Below are positions 33,944 to 45,287 of a DNA stretch of 64,000 bases, piece by piece (within the stretch, counting starts at the first letter, position 1; each line of letters starts with the position of its first letter). The position numbers and the translations under genes were made by a program. The stretch covers positions 114,009 to 178,008 of the forward strand of contig JADNRX010000079.1 in the NCBI GenBank assembly GCA_015501595.1, written 5' to 3'. Under the pieces are notes generated by a model, which worked only from the letters and a program-made list of their open reading frames with translations, was not told the DNA's origin and searched no databases. This DNA comes from Hymenopellis radicata (lineage: Eukaryota; Basidiomycota; Agaricomycetes; Agaricales; Physalacriaceae).

Positions 33944-34648
33944 ATGTCGATTAGTACGTTCTGACTCCTTTGATTATACTCGATGACGATTAATAAACGC
34001 CACAGGGAACCTTCCAATGAACTATGGCGTAGCCCTTTTCCCAGGCTTCCAAGCACTCGACGTGTTCGGTCCCATCGACGCTCTGAATAATCTCGCGCTC
34101 TCACACGACATCCAGCTCTCCGTCATCGCCCAGTCTCTTGATCCAGTCTCTACTGAGACACACATGAACCCAAACGCCAACTGTGCCCAGTCGATCGTGC
34201 CCACTCACAACTTCACCAGTCCTCCCGAGAAACTGGATGTCCTCGTCGTTCCCGGTGGGTTCGGATGCCAAAACAACGAACCCAGCACCCTTGCTGTCGT
34301 CGATTACGTGGAAGCTGTGTACCCATCCCTGCAGTACTTGATCACAGTGTGCACGGGGGCGAGTATCGCGGCGCGCGCGGGGTGCTGGATGAGCGTTATG
34401 CCACAACTAACAAGATGCAATGGGTGTGGACGACGAGTCAAGGCCCAAACGTGAAATGGGTTTCTCACGCGAGGTGGATTGTGGACGGGAACATCTGGAC
34501 TTCGGCGGGCGTGAGCGCAGGAACGGATACCATGCTAGCGTTTATCGAGCATGTTTATGGTGCTGAAGATGCTGAAACTGTTGCAGACACGATGGAATAC
34601 GAGAGGATGACAGACTTTGCAACCAAGTTCGGATTGGCGCCTACTTGA
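33944..34648 (+). CDS. DJ-1/PfpI-family protein, one-base frame break
   Basis: Exon 1 is 33944-33953 (MSI plus one base). After a 52-bp intron, exon 2 starts at 34006 with NLPMNYGVALFPGFQALDVF. It continues through KLDVLVVPGGFGCQNNEPST and the nucleophile elbow ITVCTGASIAARAG. The frame is then lost at a G4 run (34379-34382); one more G restores VLDERYATTNKMQWVWTTS and IWTSAGVSAGTDTMLAFIE, ending in FATKFGLAPT. The family includes chaperones, glyoxalases and isocyanide-hydratase-like enzymes. The break may be an error or a real lesion. A TATA-like TTTAAATAG lies about 45 bp upstream. Confidence 0.75.
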
Positions 34649-35006
34649 AGGTACGTGGCGCTCTACACCCCTTTTCAATCCTCCTTCTCATAAGTAGACG
34701 AATCAAACAGAAACGCACTGTTTGTCTGTTTGTCGGATTGAACGTGGAGCTTTCATTCTTCATTTGCGTGGGCATTATCTGCCAGACTGTCATCAGTCAA
34801 TATCCATAACGAATATATCTGTTTTGCCATATCGTCTACGGCTTACCGTGTTGGGAGTATATTCTGAGTCCCATCGGTGCTTGCGCCTAATCACGTCCGT
34901 TCCACGTCGGTGCTCATAATGACGGGATTGGCGATGTTCAGAGATGTTCAATACCATCGTCGCCAAATACAGTTCGATAGATACTGTATATCCTCAGCTT
35001 TACCAT

Positions 35007-35998
35007 CTATTTCGGCGCTGGGGCACCTGACGGCGCCGCCCCCTGATTTGCGTCCCCACCCTCGCCACTGTTCTGTCCTTTATCCTCGCCAAACTTGTTA
35101 TCCTGAGAGAACCAATATTAGTCATTCAATTGCACTGGAAGGGAAACTCACAATGACATGGGCGACCATTTTAGTGCCATCCCAGATCCACTCCCACGGC
35201 CCGAATAGTCCTCTCTCAAGAATCTGCGCGTCTATTCCTCGTGGGGCAGGTGGGGCAGGAGGCGAAACGGCAGAGGCCGCCGCTCCCTCAGCCGAAGTAG
35301 GAACAGTTTCAGCGGGCGCAGGGGCACTTGAAGAAGCAGGTGGAGCACTTGACGCTTCCTGTCCGCCTCCAATGAGTCCAAACATTTGTGCGAATTGCGC
35401 CTAGCAGTAAACATCAGGACATCCGCGAGATTCCATGGTAATGACAACTTACGACGCTGATGACCGTATTCGTTCCATCTAAAGCATAACCGATGATTTT
35501 TCCGGCCCCATCCAAGGTGGGTTTGTAGCGACTGCGGTCAGCCCCTGCAGTCCCGCCCGTGGCAGGATCAGTCGGCTTGGTGTCAGTAGCCTTTGTAGTA
35601 GGAGTGGGTTGAGGAGTCGGTTTGGTCGCCGGGGGTGTTTTAGGGTCGTCAGGAACCTTTGTAGGAGTGGGTTTAGCCTTTGTTTTTGGCTTGGGAGGAG
35701 GAACTTTGTTTTTCCCAGGCGCGGCGCCAAATGCTGCCGGTGCGCCCCCGATCCCGGCGTCCACTTCGCCGTCATCTTGGCGTTTAAAGTTCTACAACAG
35801 TCCGTGATCAGTGTAGTCGCCAACAAGAAAGAAGCGACATACTAAGGCTACATAACGAGGGCAATCAAGCGGTCGCAGCGATCCAGGTTGTCGACACTTG
35901 GGGTCCAAGCTTGCCATGTTCCCCGGATCCACCAATGGTGAGGCCTGCGATGCGAGCGCCATGGCAAGAAGAACGAATCCAGTATTGATAGTACGCAT
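35007..35998 (-). CDS. F3: secreted Pro/Thr-rich protein, paralogue of F2
   Basis: It has the same four-exon structure as F2, with MRTINTGFVLLAMALASQ at the start and LFGPWEWIWDGTKMVAHVI near the end. Exon 2 differs most (VPPPKPKTKAKPTPTKVPD in place of the F2 segment), while exons 1, 3 and 4 are nearly identical. The change is therefore concentrated in the Pro/Thr/Lys-rich linker. All splice sites keep frame, so both copies look functional. Confidence 0.8.
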
Positions 35999-36073
35999 GT
36001 TGAAGGAGGAAGAGGTGTTTTGTGAAAATGTTGTTGTACAGGGCCTGCCAGTACAAAAGTGAGGAGTGATGGA

Positions 36074-36119
36074 GCGCCGGGCTCAATGACGAACAGCAGC
36101 GCGTTCGCTGGTCTTTATA
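36074..36119 (-). promoter_or_regulatory. Shared F-family core promoter (F3)
   Basis: TATAAAG begins at 36119 and GCCCGGCGCTCC begins 37 nt downstream, at 36082. The ATG is 76 nt beyond the motif. Confidence 0.75.
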
Positions 36120-36237
36120 GCGCATTGCTTGACGCCTGTCCTGGAGACGTTTCCGCATTCCGTCTGCACGGACCTAAGAATTCATCGCAGTAACGGGCGG
36201 ATTCCGTCATTGTGGGTAAGTCGCCGCGAGGAGAAGT

Positions 36238-37961
36238 TTGTTGGTCGTCGCCGGTGGCGACTATGAAGCGGGGTATTGCTTATGATGACACTGGTGGTCA
36301 AGAGCAGGTGCATTCGGAGATATCGGACCCGTTCCTGTTGGGAACTTTTTCAATGCATTGCCTCAAATCATGGACTGGTACTTACACGCTACCCACGGCG
36401 TCTAATTAGCAATAGTTCACTCTCATTTTATAATGAACTTGCATGTAATTCGGTCTACTAGTTGCACAATGGTTTAACTTGCAATCCTGGAGGATGTAAC
36501 CGTTAACGAGCTGAAGTAACACTGCTTGTTTAAAACGTTAAGTAGTTGTAGCTAAGCGTCTTGTTTCAATTCAGGAACGTACGAACCGAAAGCAAAGCAA
36601 GGACTGAAAGCAGTCTCCATATGGCTTGGTGGACCGCTCGTTAGGGCGCGAGGAACGAGCGTCCGAAACGAGCGCGCAAGGCCAAGGTAAAGAAGGAAAC
36701 GGGTCCCCCTCTATTCGGTAGCTACTAGCATTACTGTCTTGTCATGTCGGGAGGAGGGAGGCTGACGCGGAAGAGACCGATTCGGGAAATACTATATATG
36801 CAAACTCTTCTACCAGCCTCATCGCTCGTCTTTTTCGCACCCACCCGTCTACTCCCCTATGTGTTGGTTGGTTTGATTCGTGTGTGAATCTTCCAGCCTG
36901 CACGGGAATTCTCCGCCTGCTGGCCTTTCCATCGGGTCAGTCAGCATGTCCGGCACGTGACCGTCCGGTTTCCCGAATCCCCTTTTCCTTTCGCTGACTG
37001 CACTCTTGCCCAACTCCTTCACCGCAAGCGGAGACCTCTCCCAAAAACCTACAAGATACATTGCATCTTGTGCACTTTCATTTTCTTTTCCTTCCTCCTT
37101 TTCTTTTGGACACTTATGATTCGGCTTGGTCGCTAGTATATTCCGAACGCCAGCAACTCTAAAATCCAAACCAACATACCAAATGAAGCGAAGTTAAGTA
37201 GTCCATGACTCGGAAACCCCATGAAACCCCGCGGCGATGCTTCTTAGGCCCAATAACGGAAACATCGACAAAACTCCAGGTCAGTGTCTGTGTGTGTACT
37301 AACGACTGGTATGGCTGGTCCGTAGTAATATGAGCCGGTGGCGCTGGCTGAGACGCATTACCTGGTAAGTGTTACTCAGGCCACTGTTTCTTACCTTCGG
37401 GGTCTAAACAACGTCCGACTTTCAGCATGCTGACAAGCCATCTCCAAAGAATTAGACTGATGGCGGAGCCAGAGGCTGAGGCCCATCTCTAGACTCTGAG
37501 TCAGTCAGTTTTTCCTGATATCTTACTCGTTTGATCTTTCGAGATCCGACTACAGCGCAGGGAATAGTGCGGGGTCTTGATGTATCAACGTTCTACATCC
37601 ATTTAAGGCATAATGAACGCTTATTTTACGCGACCTAAGCGCCAGAGATTTCGTCAACACTGAGACAGAGTACGGGGTCGTGAGGTATCAACGTTCTATA
37701 TCCATTTAAGGCATAATGAACGCTTATTTTACGCGACCTAAGCGCCAGAGATTTCGTCAACACTGAGACAGATGGCAATTTTTTACGCCACATCTGTTAG
37801 TCTGAGTGCGTGGCTAGCGAGAAATACGAGAAAGCATGTTTAATTAATAGTATTGTACACCGGGTCACGACCGTCAAAAGCCATATCTACACTTGACATT
37901 TCAGACAAAGATACATCGGAGAATAAAAGCTACATTCTGGATAAATAGTAGTACAAGTGAC
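36238..37961. other. Intergenic with a tandem duplication
   Basis: No gene is supported. A TATA-like ACTATATATGC at about 36790 precedes a CT-rich stretch, and a 106-codon minus frame (37169-36849) is open but unassigned. Short inverted words of GCTCG / CGAGC occur at 36630-36685. Confidence 0.4.
37567..37772. repeat. 103-bp tandem duplication
   Basis: Two units, 37567-37669 and 37670-37772, differ at only a few positions. They lie in non-coding sequence 3' of the PhyH gene. Confidence 0.9.
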
Positions 37962-39065
37962 TCAAGCCACCAGCACAGGCGTAGGCCCGGTAGTGGTAAA
38001 TCCGCTCTGCGCCTTCCTAGCCGCGAGCTCAGCCAGCCTCTTCTCTTCCTCCAGCTTCATCTTATCCTGGCCCGCACGGCGTTTTGGGATGATCCGCCTG
38101 CGCTCCGTCGTGATCTTGTAATCCAGCCTGTCCACGCCGAGCGCTTTGAGCGTCTTGAGCTCCACAAGACTAAACTCATTCGGGTCTTCGCGGTTGAAGT
38201 TGAACGGCTCCTTGAGCGACACGGGCGGGTTCGTGATGATACGAGGGATGCGCAGGTGGTTCTTGCTCGCCGAGTGCAGCATGAGCGGGTGCATGAGGAT
38301 CACGTCGCCGATCTCGCCAGTGATCTCGAAGAACTTGGAGCACTTCTTGACCTCCTGGAGGTGCGAGTAGTACTCCGGATCGTCCTTGGGGTCCGTGTAC
38401 TGCGACGTGGACGGCGTGAAGGACATCCCTGTGGGGAGGACGCCCTCGGGGTGCGCTGCGAGGTAGTTCGCGACGAGGTCGATGCCTTCGGGCGCGATGA
38501 AGGTACCGCCTCCGCGTGGCTTGATCTCGGAGAAGACGGGGATGACGAGCAGTGCTTGTTCCGGGGAGTCAAGATAGTGCACCTGGGCTACTATGAGATG
38601 AGAAGCACTAGCAAGACACATGGGAAACCTACGAAGAAGTCGCCGTCGACGTGCCAGTTGTCGAGGTCATGTGGGTCCATCGATTTCTCTCGCTTGGCGA
38701 GCTCTTCCGTGCCGAGGTTAACTATGAAGGAGTCGTTCCACGCGCCGCTGGGCTGGTCGATGCGCTCTTCTCCACCCAAGAGCTCTTTCATGATCTCCCA
38801 AACCTACCCAAAGTTGTTAACAAGATTTGCTCTCCAATATTGATGAGTTTGGGCTTGCCTTCGGCGCGAAAGTTGCGATATCTTCACGCTTGTGCGAGGG
38901 CATATGGATCCGTTCCCTGTCCCAAGTATCCTTGTTAGCGGGATCAAGACCCAGCCGCACCCATATGGTTTCGGTCCACTCCGCTGCCTTTTGCTTCGTG
39001 AAGCCTTGCTTGATAACTACGAAACCATTCTCCATGAAATGGTCCACCTGTTCGGCTGCGTGCAT
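37962..39065 (-). CDS. PhyH-type Fe(II)/2-oxoglutarate dioxygenase
   Basis: From MHAAEQVDHFMENGFVVIKQ the exons continue with VWEIMKELLGGEERIDQPSG and DLDNWHVDGDFF, then VAQVHYLDSPEQALLVIPVF, GGGTFIAPEGIDLVANYL and VILMHPLMLHSASKNH. HVD and the histidine in MLHSAS fit the iron-binding triad of phytanoyl-CoA-hydroxylase-like enzymes. The arginine in NHLRIPRIITNPP fits the 2-oxoglutarate site. The C-terminus is a Lys/Glu-rich helix. An upstream ATG near 39135 (MTFEHIS, then a donor) may belong to the gene but does not splice cleanly. The substrate is unknown. Confidence 0.82.
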
Positions 39066-40004
39066 CCATCAGCTACTTTGTAGTTTAGGAAGCGCGCCTT
39101 ACGCCACATACGTGAGATGTGCTCAAACGTCATGTTTGCTGGTTCACAGTAGATGATCGATGAAGGGTTAACGTTGGCGTACGTGGGAAGCGGGACTGTA
39201 ATGGACGCATATAAGAACCGGGACGCGGGGATACCCCGGACTTCAAAGGTGTCAGCTGGCTCTCAGTCTAGTGATCATTCTAGAGCAGCGCTACTCCCCC
39301 AGAATCAGGCGATGGTCGGGACTATTCTCTGCATGAAATTCCGGAAGCGCAAGGAGCGCCAATGTACCATCCAGAGGAGGGGCGCGTGTCGGATACTGCA
39401 TGGTGGTGTCCTGAGAACGACCGTTTCGGTTGGACAAGACTTATATCGGGTACCACGGACAGAAAGAGAAAAGATAGTTTCCGACAACGTCACAGAAATG
39501 CCAGCCTGAGTAAGCCTGCCGTGGCTTCGTGCGACTTTGGAGAGTATATTTTAGCATCTCCAAGGTTTGTAAGCCTGTCATGAAATCGCGCTCACGTAGA
39601 TAGTGCGTGCAGAAACGGAGCCTGAGGATGCCCAAGATCGTAACCGATGTTTTTGAAAGATGGCACGAAGAAGGACGGGGTTCTGCGACAAGGAGAGAAA
39701 GCCGGCTTAGTAGACCTGTGCCATTCTACCCCGGCAATAGTGGCGTAAAGCACATGATCATCGATCATCACTAATGTCAACCGTCAGCAGAACTGAAAAG
39801 TGAACAAACTTGCACGGTCGAAAACTTACGCGTCGCTCTATTTCGGTTAGGGGAATTGGGGACCGTTTGGCAATCTCCGCGATGACAGGTGGTGTGAATG
39901 AGGCTCTCGACTCTATTCCGAGTCGGATAGCACTCCACTCCTGGCAAGGCACTGCTGACGGGAGGGTTCGGGACTGAACCGAATGCGCTGGCGTCACCCT
40001 TTCC
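39066..40004. other. No confident gene
   Basis: Open frames overlap on both strands (for example minus 39780-39592 and plus 39153-39509) without recognisable content. Confidence 0.35.
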
Positions 40005-40530
40005 AGGAATAAACCGTCCTTTGTTTCCTTCTCCATGCAGGTTTGTCTATAAATGCGGAAGCGGGTCACAGTCGAAGAAGCAAGATGGCATCAACTGTTT
40101 CTGAGGAGCCTCGAGCCCAGGTCCAGCACAACCGAATCGCGCCTAGTCGTTTGTTGCATGTTCAAGTTGCAGGTTCAGCTGAGAAGAACGACCACATTGT
40201 ATTCCAGTACGACGAATGAGCGTGGCGCAAATTGGGATGATGGTAGGAAATGAGTTGGGTTTGCTTTGTCATCGCCACATTGCGGTCACATGACGCAAAC
40301 GCGTCGATTTGTGCAACATCGGGGCACTTATATGTACAATTTTTTGAGGGTATCATCATTTTTTGGGCCCAAAATATAACCTCTTCACGACGGTGCATCA
40401 GAGAATCGTGGATTGCGACGCCGCGCGCTAGCATGTAGGGACTCTGCCTAGACACAGATGCTACAATGATAGAATCGATAAAGGCACAAACCATACAAAA
40501 GTGGGATGTACACATTATTTAAGACATCGG
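40005..40530. repeat. Segmental duplication, left copy (partner at 42480-43105)
   Basis: The two copies share a TATA-bearing leader (TTTGTCTATAAATGC), a two-exon mini-gene and a 3' flank around CGCCACATTGCGG. They flank the WSC gene in direct orientation. Confidence 0.8.
40085..40253 (+). CDS. Two-exon mini-gene, copy 1
   Basis: A start at 40085 (MASTVSEEPRAQ) leads to a donor at 40121. Exon 2 (40173-40253) ends LRRTTTLYSS...ANWDDGRK, giving 38 residues. TATAAATG lies about 45 bp upstream. The paralogue at 42576-42797 keeps the start, the intron position and LRRTTT and ANWDDGRK, despite indels. No signal peptide or known family. It could instead be a non-coding transcript whose splice sites are retained. 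Confidence 0.4.
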
Positions 40531-40542
40531 GGCAAAAAAACG

Positions 40543-41645
40543 TCAGGCTGTCTTCCTAGTCTCGTAGATGCCAATGTAATCTACACCTCCACAGGTGCCA
40601 ACTACAGGAAAGAAATATGTCAAAAATCTTCAGAAGGCCGTATCATGTACGTACCGCCGCCGCTGCAGGGAGTTTGGCAGTGGGTCTCGCCTTGGTGGGT
40701 TCCGCTGGATCCGAGGGATGAGGCGCAGAAGCACTGGGACTACGGCGAGCCATGTGTCAGTGCAATCGAGTGACCGAAAAAACGAGCAAAAGACCTACCC
40801 CGTCCTCGACACCGGCGTAGGTATATCCACGTTTTAAACAAGTAGTCTGGCAACTCGCCACACTGTTTGTGCTGAAGGTCCCTCCGTACCCATTGAGGAT
40901 CCGGGCGTTGACGTTGTCGGGATAACATCCGAGGTACGTCCATGAGGTTGTGGTCGGCGCAGAGGCAGGGTTGCAGGTGCTCGTTGAAGTAGTCGTACTG
41001 GTCGAGGTCGATGAGGTCTTGGTTGGTTTTGTAGTGGTGGTAGTGGTCGTCGTGTCTGACGAAGCCGTAGATGTCGAAGTACTCGTACTGGTCAAGGTCG
41101 ATGAGGTCGTGGTTGGTGTTGTAGTGGTGGTAGGGGTCGTCGTGTCTGACGAAGCCGTAGATGTCGACTTGGAAGTACTCGTACTGGTCAGGGCCGATGA
41201 CGTCGTGGTTGGGCTTAACGTCGTCGTCTCGGTTGACCAGACTGTGGACGTTAAGGTAATGGTGGCCGAATCTGTCTCGGTGGACGTCAGAATAACGGTG
41301 GCCGTATCTGTTTCAGTGGAAGTCAAGGTAATGGTGGACCAAACTGTAGACGTCAAGGTGATGGTGGACCACTCCGTAGATGTCAAGGTAGTGGTAGACG
41401 TGCTCGTCTCCGTTGACCAAACTGTGCTCGAACCGGTACATGTGCTGGGCGCGGCTGTTATCACAACTATAAGAGAGGTATAAACTTTCGTTTTCGCAAG
41501 ATCTGAAATACTCCAACGTACCACTGGGAACCGCAGCCAGTGACAAGCCAGCAACCAGGAGGGAAAACAAGGCATGCAAATCTAAATGAACGAGTGAGAT
41601 TAACTTTTGGAAGAAGAGTGCGCAGGCCTCACAGAGCGGAGCCAT
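40543..41645 (-). CDS. WSC-domain cell-surface or secreted protein
   Basis: Exon 1 (from 41645) splices to give a signal peptide (MAPLYLHALFSLLVAGLSLA). The next exon is a long Ser/Thr-rich stalk with repeats such as STxWSTITLTSTVWST. It is followed by the WSC domain: WTYLGCYPDNVNARILNGYG, CQTTCLKRGYTYAGVEDG, then after an intron QCFCASSLGSSGTHQGETHC and PCSGGG, and after another GTCGGVDYIGIYE. It stops at 40543. WSC domains bind glucans or similar wall sugars. Here no transmembrane segment follows, so it is probably a secreted or wall-attached carbohydrate-binding protein. Confidence 0.85.
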
Positions 41646-42479
41646 CGCAGTGGGTTTGAAAGATCCTGCGATCCCGATGAGTGTTCGGTGGCTTCCTTTT
41701 ATTCTTCTGGCCTTGGAGGGAGAACATAACTTGAAGGAGCAAGGATCTACATGTAAGCGAGTAAATGGAAGCACCGACAGACGGCATGCATTTGTCGGTA
41801 TTCCGTTGTTGTTGTGATAACAGTCAATGGCCTACAGGACCGGCTGGTCGCAGGAAGCGCCGACAGGCATTGTTGGTATTCCGTGGTCGGCAGCTGGAAC
41901 GGTTCAGATCAAATGGAAGTGAGAAACCAGGGCCTGCAAGAGGAGTATGCAGCGAAATCGAAAACGATATAGAGTCATAGACCGTTTCGATTGGCGGACC
42001 GCCATAGTTTGGGCCGAGCGAGGTTTGTCGCGTCGCCATCATTCACTTGCTCGGAAATCGAAACAACCCTCGCAACAGCGGGAACTTTGCTCTCGCAAAT
42101 CGAAACGGCTAGCGTTTTCGATCTGATTCGGAGCTGACATTCATTCAAGAGTCTGACGGCCGTGGTTCTCGGCGTACTCCAGGGCTTTGACGACTCCGAT
42201 TATATGCTGTGTTGGACATCATCAAGCGCGAAGTATTTGGCCTGTACAACGCGCTGAACTCGTAACTAGGCGCTCACCCAAGAGGCATGTGGAATGCAGC
42301 TATCGCCAAAATTAAGGCAGAAGGGACGCACTCCGTAAACGTTCCCGGTGACATAGGAAATCACAAAGAGGCAACGATAATACCTTTCGCATGCAATGGA
42401 GTGCACCTATTTGTCAAGATACATCCACCACCCCATTATCGACTGAACCGGACATTCCACGGTGACGACAATAGTGATC
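41646..42479. other. Intergenic, no gene seen
   Basis: It contains several TCGAAACG words in both orientations between 41970 and 42120 and a repeated CGACAG...GGTATTCCG word at 41770 and 41860. No coding frame is convincing. Confidence 0.4.
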
Positions 42480-43105
42480 TGTGCATACCCTTTCCAAGAA
42501 TAAACCGTCCTTCCCCATGCAGTTTCCTCCTGTTTGTCTATAAATGCAGAAGCGGCTCACAGTCGAAGAAGGAACATGGCATCAATTGTTTCTGAGGATA
42601 GAAACAGCCTGTGCAGCGCTGAGTCAATGGCGAACGGTAAGTTATTGTTAGACAACCGAATCGCACCTAGTCTACTTAGTCGTGTGTTGCATGTTCAAGT
42701 TGCAGGTAGCCAAGGGAAGCTGAGAAGAACGACCACAATATCTATTCCAGTACGACGAAGCGCAAATTGGGATGATGGGCGTAAGGAAATGAGTTGAGTT
42801 TGCTTTGTCATCGCCACATTGCGGCCACATGACGCAAACGCGATGCCAACGCGATTGTGCATGGACTGTTCGTTATTCTTGGTGGGCAAATGTGTACGAT
42901 TTCTTGAGGGTATCATCGTTCTTTTTTTCGCCCAAAAATGTCCAACTTTCAGAACGAACCTCTTCACGACCGGGTGCATCAGCGAGTCGTGGCCGCGCGC
43001 CAGGCGTGTTGGAGCATGTAGGCACTGGCTAGACACGGAACCTACAATATAAAGGCCACAGACCACACAAAGCGGGATGTACACATTACTTAAAACATCG
43101 GGGCA
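42480..43105. repeat. Segmental duplication, right copy (partner at 40005-40530)
   Basis: It matches the left copy from the CCCTTTCCA(A/G)GAATAAACC leader through the CACATTA(C/T)TTAA 3' end, with small insertions. Confidence 0.8.
42576..42797 (+). CDS. Two-exon mini-gene, copy 2
   Basis: Exon 1 is 42576-42636 (MASIVSEDRNSLCSAESM), with a consensus GTAAGT donor. Exon 2 is 42706-42797, ending ANWDDGRKEMS, giving 50 residues. The intron is longer than in copy 1, and the exon-intron frame is kept by compensating changes. The protein is basic and Ser/Thr-rich, with no signal peptide. Function unknown. Confidence 0.45.
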   Translation: MASIVSEDRNSLCSAESMANGKLLLDNRIAPSLLSRVLHVQVAGSQGKLRRTTTISIPVRRSANWDDGRKEMS

Positions 43106-43165
43106 AAAAATTATCCCGCTCGAAGGGAGTTATCAATGTCATAGTCCATTAGTACATACACGTAA

Positions 43166-44594
43166 CTACAAACGTCCATCATCGTCACCGGGCACCAGCC
43201 TGAACCCATTCAACGGTTCCCCAAGCTGCCACGGTTTGTTCGCAACCGGCTCCAACACCTCGGCCAGAAGACGGCCGGGATGTCCAAGATTAAGAGAGAA
43301 CATCGCTAGCATGATCATCTCTCCGTCGAACACAGCTACGCAGTGCGTGATCAGCGCCACGGCTAGAGGTATTGGTGAAATGTACGCACTAAAATACGTC
43401 TGGGTCAGTATGATCTTCCCGCCGAATCCTTCTGCCAACTCAGCTACACGATATATTGAGCTGGAACATCAGGTTCATAAGCTTTACCTTGTCAGTTAAA
43501 TCGAGGAAGCTTGACGTACCGAATGTATAAGCATGTCATGTTGAAGAACAACACGATGACCATGATGAGGCGCTTATTGCTCATGACGCCCCGTATGTAG
43601 TACGAATCATTTGCAGGGTTCTTCCGGTTCTTCTGATGCACTGCACGGTCTCGTTTGAAAAAGATCAAGAATTCGATGGCGAGGTACACAAAGACCGTCA
43701 TCGCGACTAAACGATAGCAAACTCGGTACGACGAGATGGTGCGCAAATAGATAAGACTCACTGAACTGAAATATCACGCCGTACAGCGCTATTTTCGTTC
43801 CCTATCTTGACTTGAGTCGGAAGTAACAAAACTAGTAAGCGCAACGCACCAAATTCTTCATATCAACACTATTCGCAACCGCTGCCAGACCGCCTCCGAT
43901 CGTCTGGGTGACCAACGCGATAATGTCCTGCTCTCCATTCAATCACTTCATTCATTCATCAGCGTCTCTATCATCGACACTCACACACGTCAAGAATATG
44001 ATCGAATCTGTTCGGGCGTCTAATCAACATCCGCTGTTAACAATCATGCACGCGGGAAAGCACATACACAAGCGCGGGCTCAGACGGCTGTACTTGGGCC
44101 CCAAGAGTCGGATGAGATTAGCGAGGATAATGAAATCCCCAGCGATGAGTGGCGTAGGGCCTACGAGGGTGGCTACCGCTCTAGGTGTCATTGTCATCGC
44201 AAGGGAAGAGGAACGGAAGAAAGGTGCAAACGCGCTGGATGATGAAAGGATTCGACAGCGTCGGGTCGATGCTCGATGAGAAGCGTGCGCCCCATCCAAT
44301 GAGCTCCATTAGTCCGCATAGGACCATCGTCGGGAAGGCCCACCACGTTTTGTAGCGGCCTGCTTGGAAGGCGTGTGTTACTTGACATCCATCAGCACGC
44401 GTTTCCTTGCCACTGACAAGAATAGAAAGAACTTGAAGACGCACGGGAAGAAAGGAGGAAGAGAACGATGAAGAGCAGCGTATAGATCCTGCTGGGCGTG
44501 TATCCGTAAAAGTTGACTCCATCCTCTAGACGAGGGTCCAGCATAGTAGGCTCTAGTTGATGGTAGCGGCAAAAGAAGTCCCGGAAGCGCATGG
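43166..44594 (-). CDS. RTA1-like multi-TM lipid-exporter-family protein
   Basis: Exon 1 (start at 44594, or at 44544 with MLDPRLEDGVNFYGYTPSR) gives the family's YGYTPS entry and the first membrane helix. Splicing in the right phase leads to LTHAFQAGRYKTWWAFPTM and ELIGWGARFSSSIDP, the G-E-GxxxR signature. Then come PTPLIAGDFIILANLIRLLG, a GGGLAAVANS segment, an FVYLAIEFLIFFKRD helix and loop, and a last exon ending at 43166. RTA1 proteins have seven helices and are linked to lipid translocation and drug tolerance in fungi. An exon-1 fragment of the same family lies at 49469-49615. Confidence 0.8.
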
Positions 44595-45287
44595 ACGATG
44601 GTCTTCCTTTATAGATTCCACTGAAACATGTTGTCGCCATCAGGCCTTACATACTAACTGACTGTTCGTTGTTCGTGCTATGCTCGGTGATCTTGGAGAC
44701 ACCGCCCGATAGATACGGTGTGCAGGCAGAGCTGAGAAGTCCTAGGGAATCCCCCGGAAGGAGGATAAATGCATGATGCGTACGCGGCCTTTGGGACGAT
44801 GATGATTTGGTGACTTGATGGTCGGAGGGAACGAGGACTATCATGATCGGTGCCTTCTCCGTCACCCTTCAACAGTGGTAGGTAGTATAGCAGGTACATG
44901 ATAGCCAGTGTATACTATTACTAGCTGACGGAATGCTGTTAATACCAGGCACCTCATTCACATAGTGCTCTACATGGATCATGATGCAGCAATTGACAGC
45001 GGCCTTGATCGCAAGGCAGTGGACGGCAAATCGTCAATGTTCATAAACCCCGCCTGTGTTACAGGCGTACCCTTTGATGCCTTGGCATCGTCTATATCTG
45101 TCTTTAGTCCGTGGTATTGAGGGCGCTACAAGGCGTTAGGAGTAAGGGCATCCTGGTTACAGTTACAGACGGCCACCATCCTAAACAGTTTCCCACAAAG
45201 TTCAACGGAAGGCGTATATTTGGATGAGCTGACGGGAAGGGATACACAGTGGATTTCAAACGAATGTCATGTCAGTTAGACGACACC
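44595..45287. other. Intergenic, no gene seen
   Basis: Upstream region of the RTA1-like gene and 3' flank of F4. Only short open frames without recognisable content. Confidence 0.45.

Larger units (their letters stand above)
33063..36237. repeat. Segmental duplication, copy B (partner at 27003-31240)
   Basis: This copy keeps an SDR remnant, the full-length DJ-1-like gene and F3. It has neither the inserted secreted-protein gene nor the 639-bp element present in copy A, so it shows the pre-insertion sequence at both sites. Confidence 0.8.

Noticed and set aside
40950..41483. Plus-strand frame of 177 codons rich in Val
   Set aside because: It is the antisense of the Ser/Thr-rich stalk of the WSC gene, whose minus reading has a signal peptide and a complete WSC domain.
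40085..42797. Mini-genes as mating pheromone precursors
   Set aside because: Neither copy ends in a CaaX motif.
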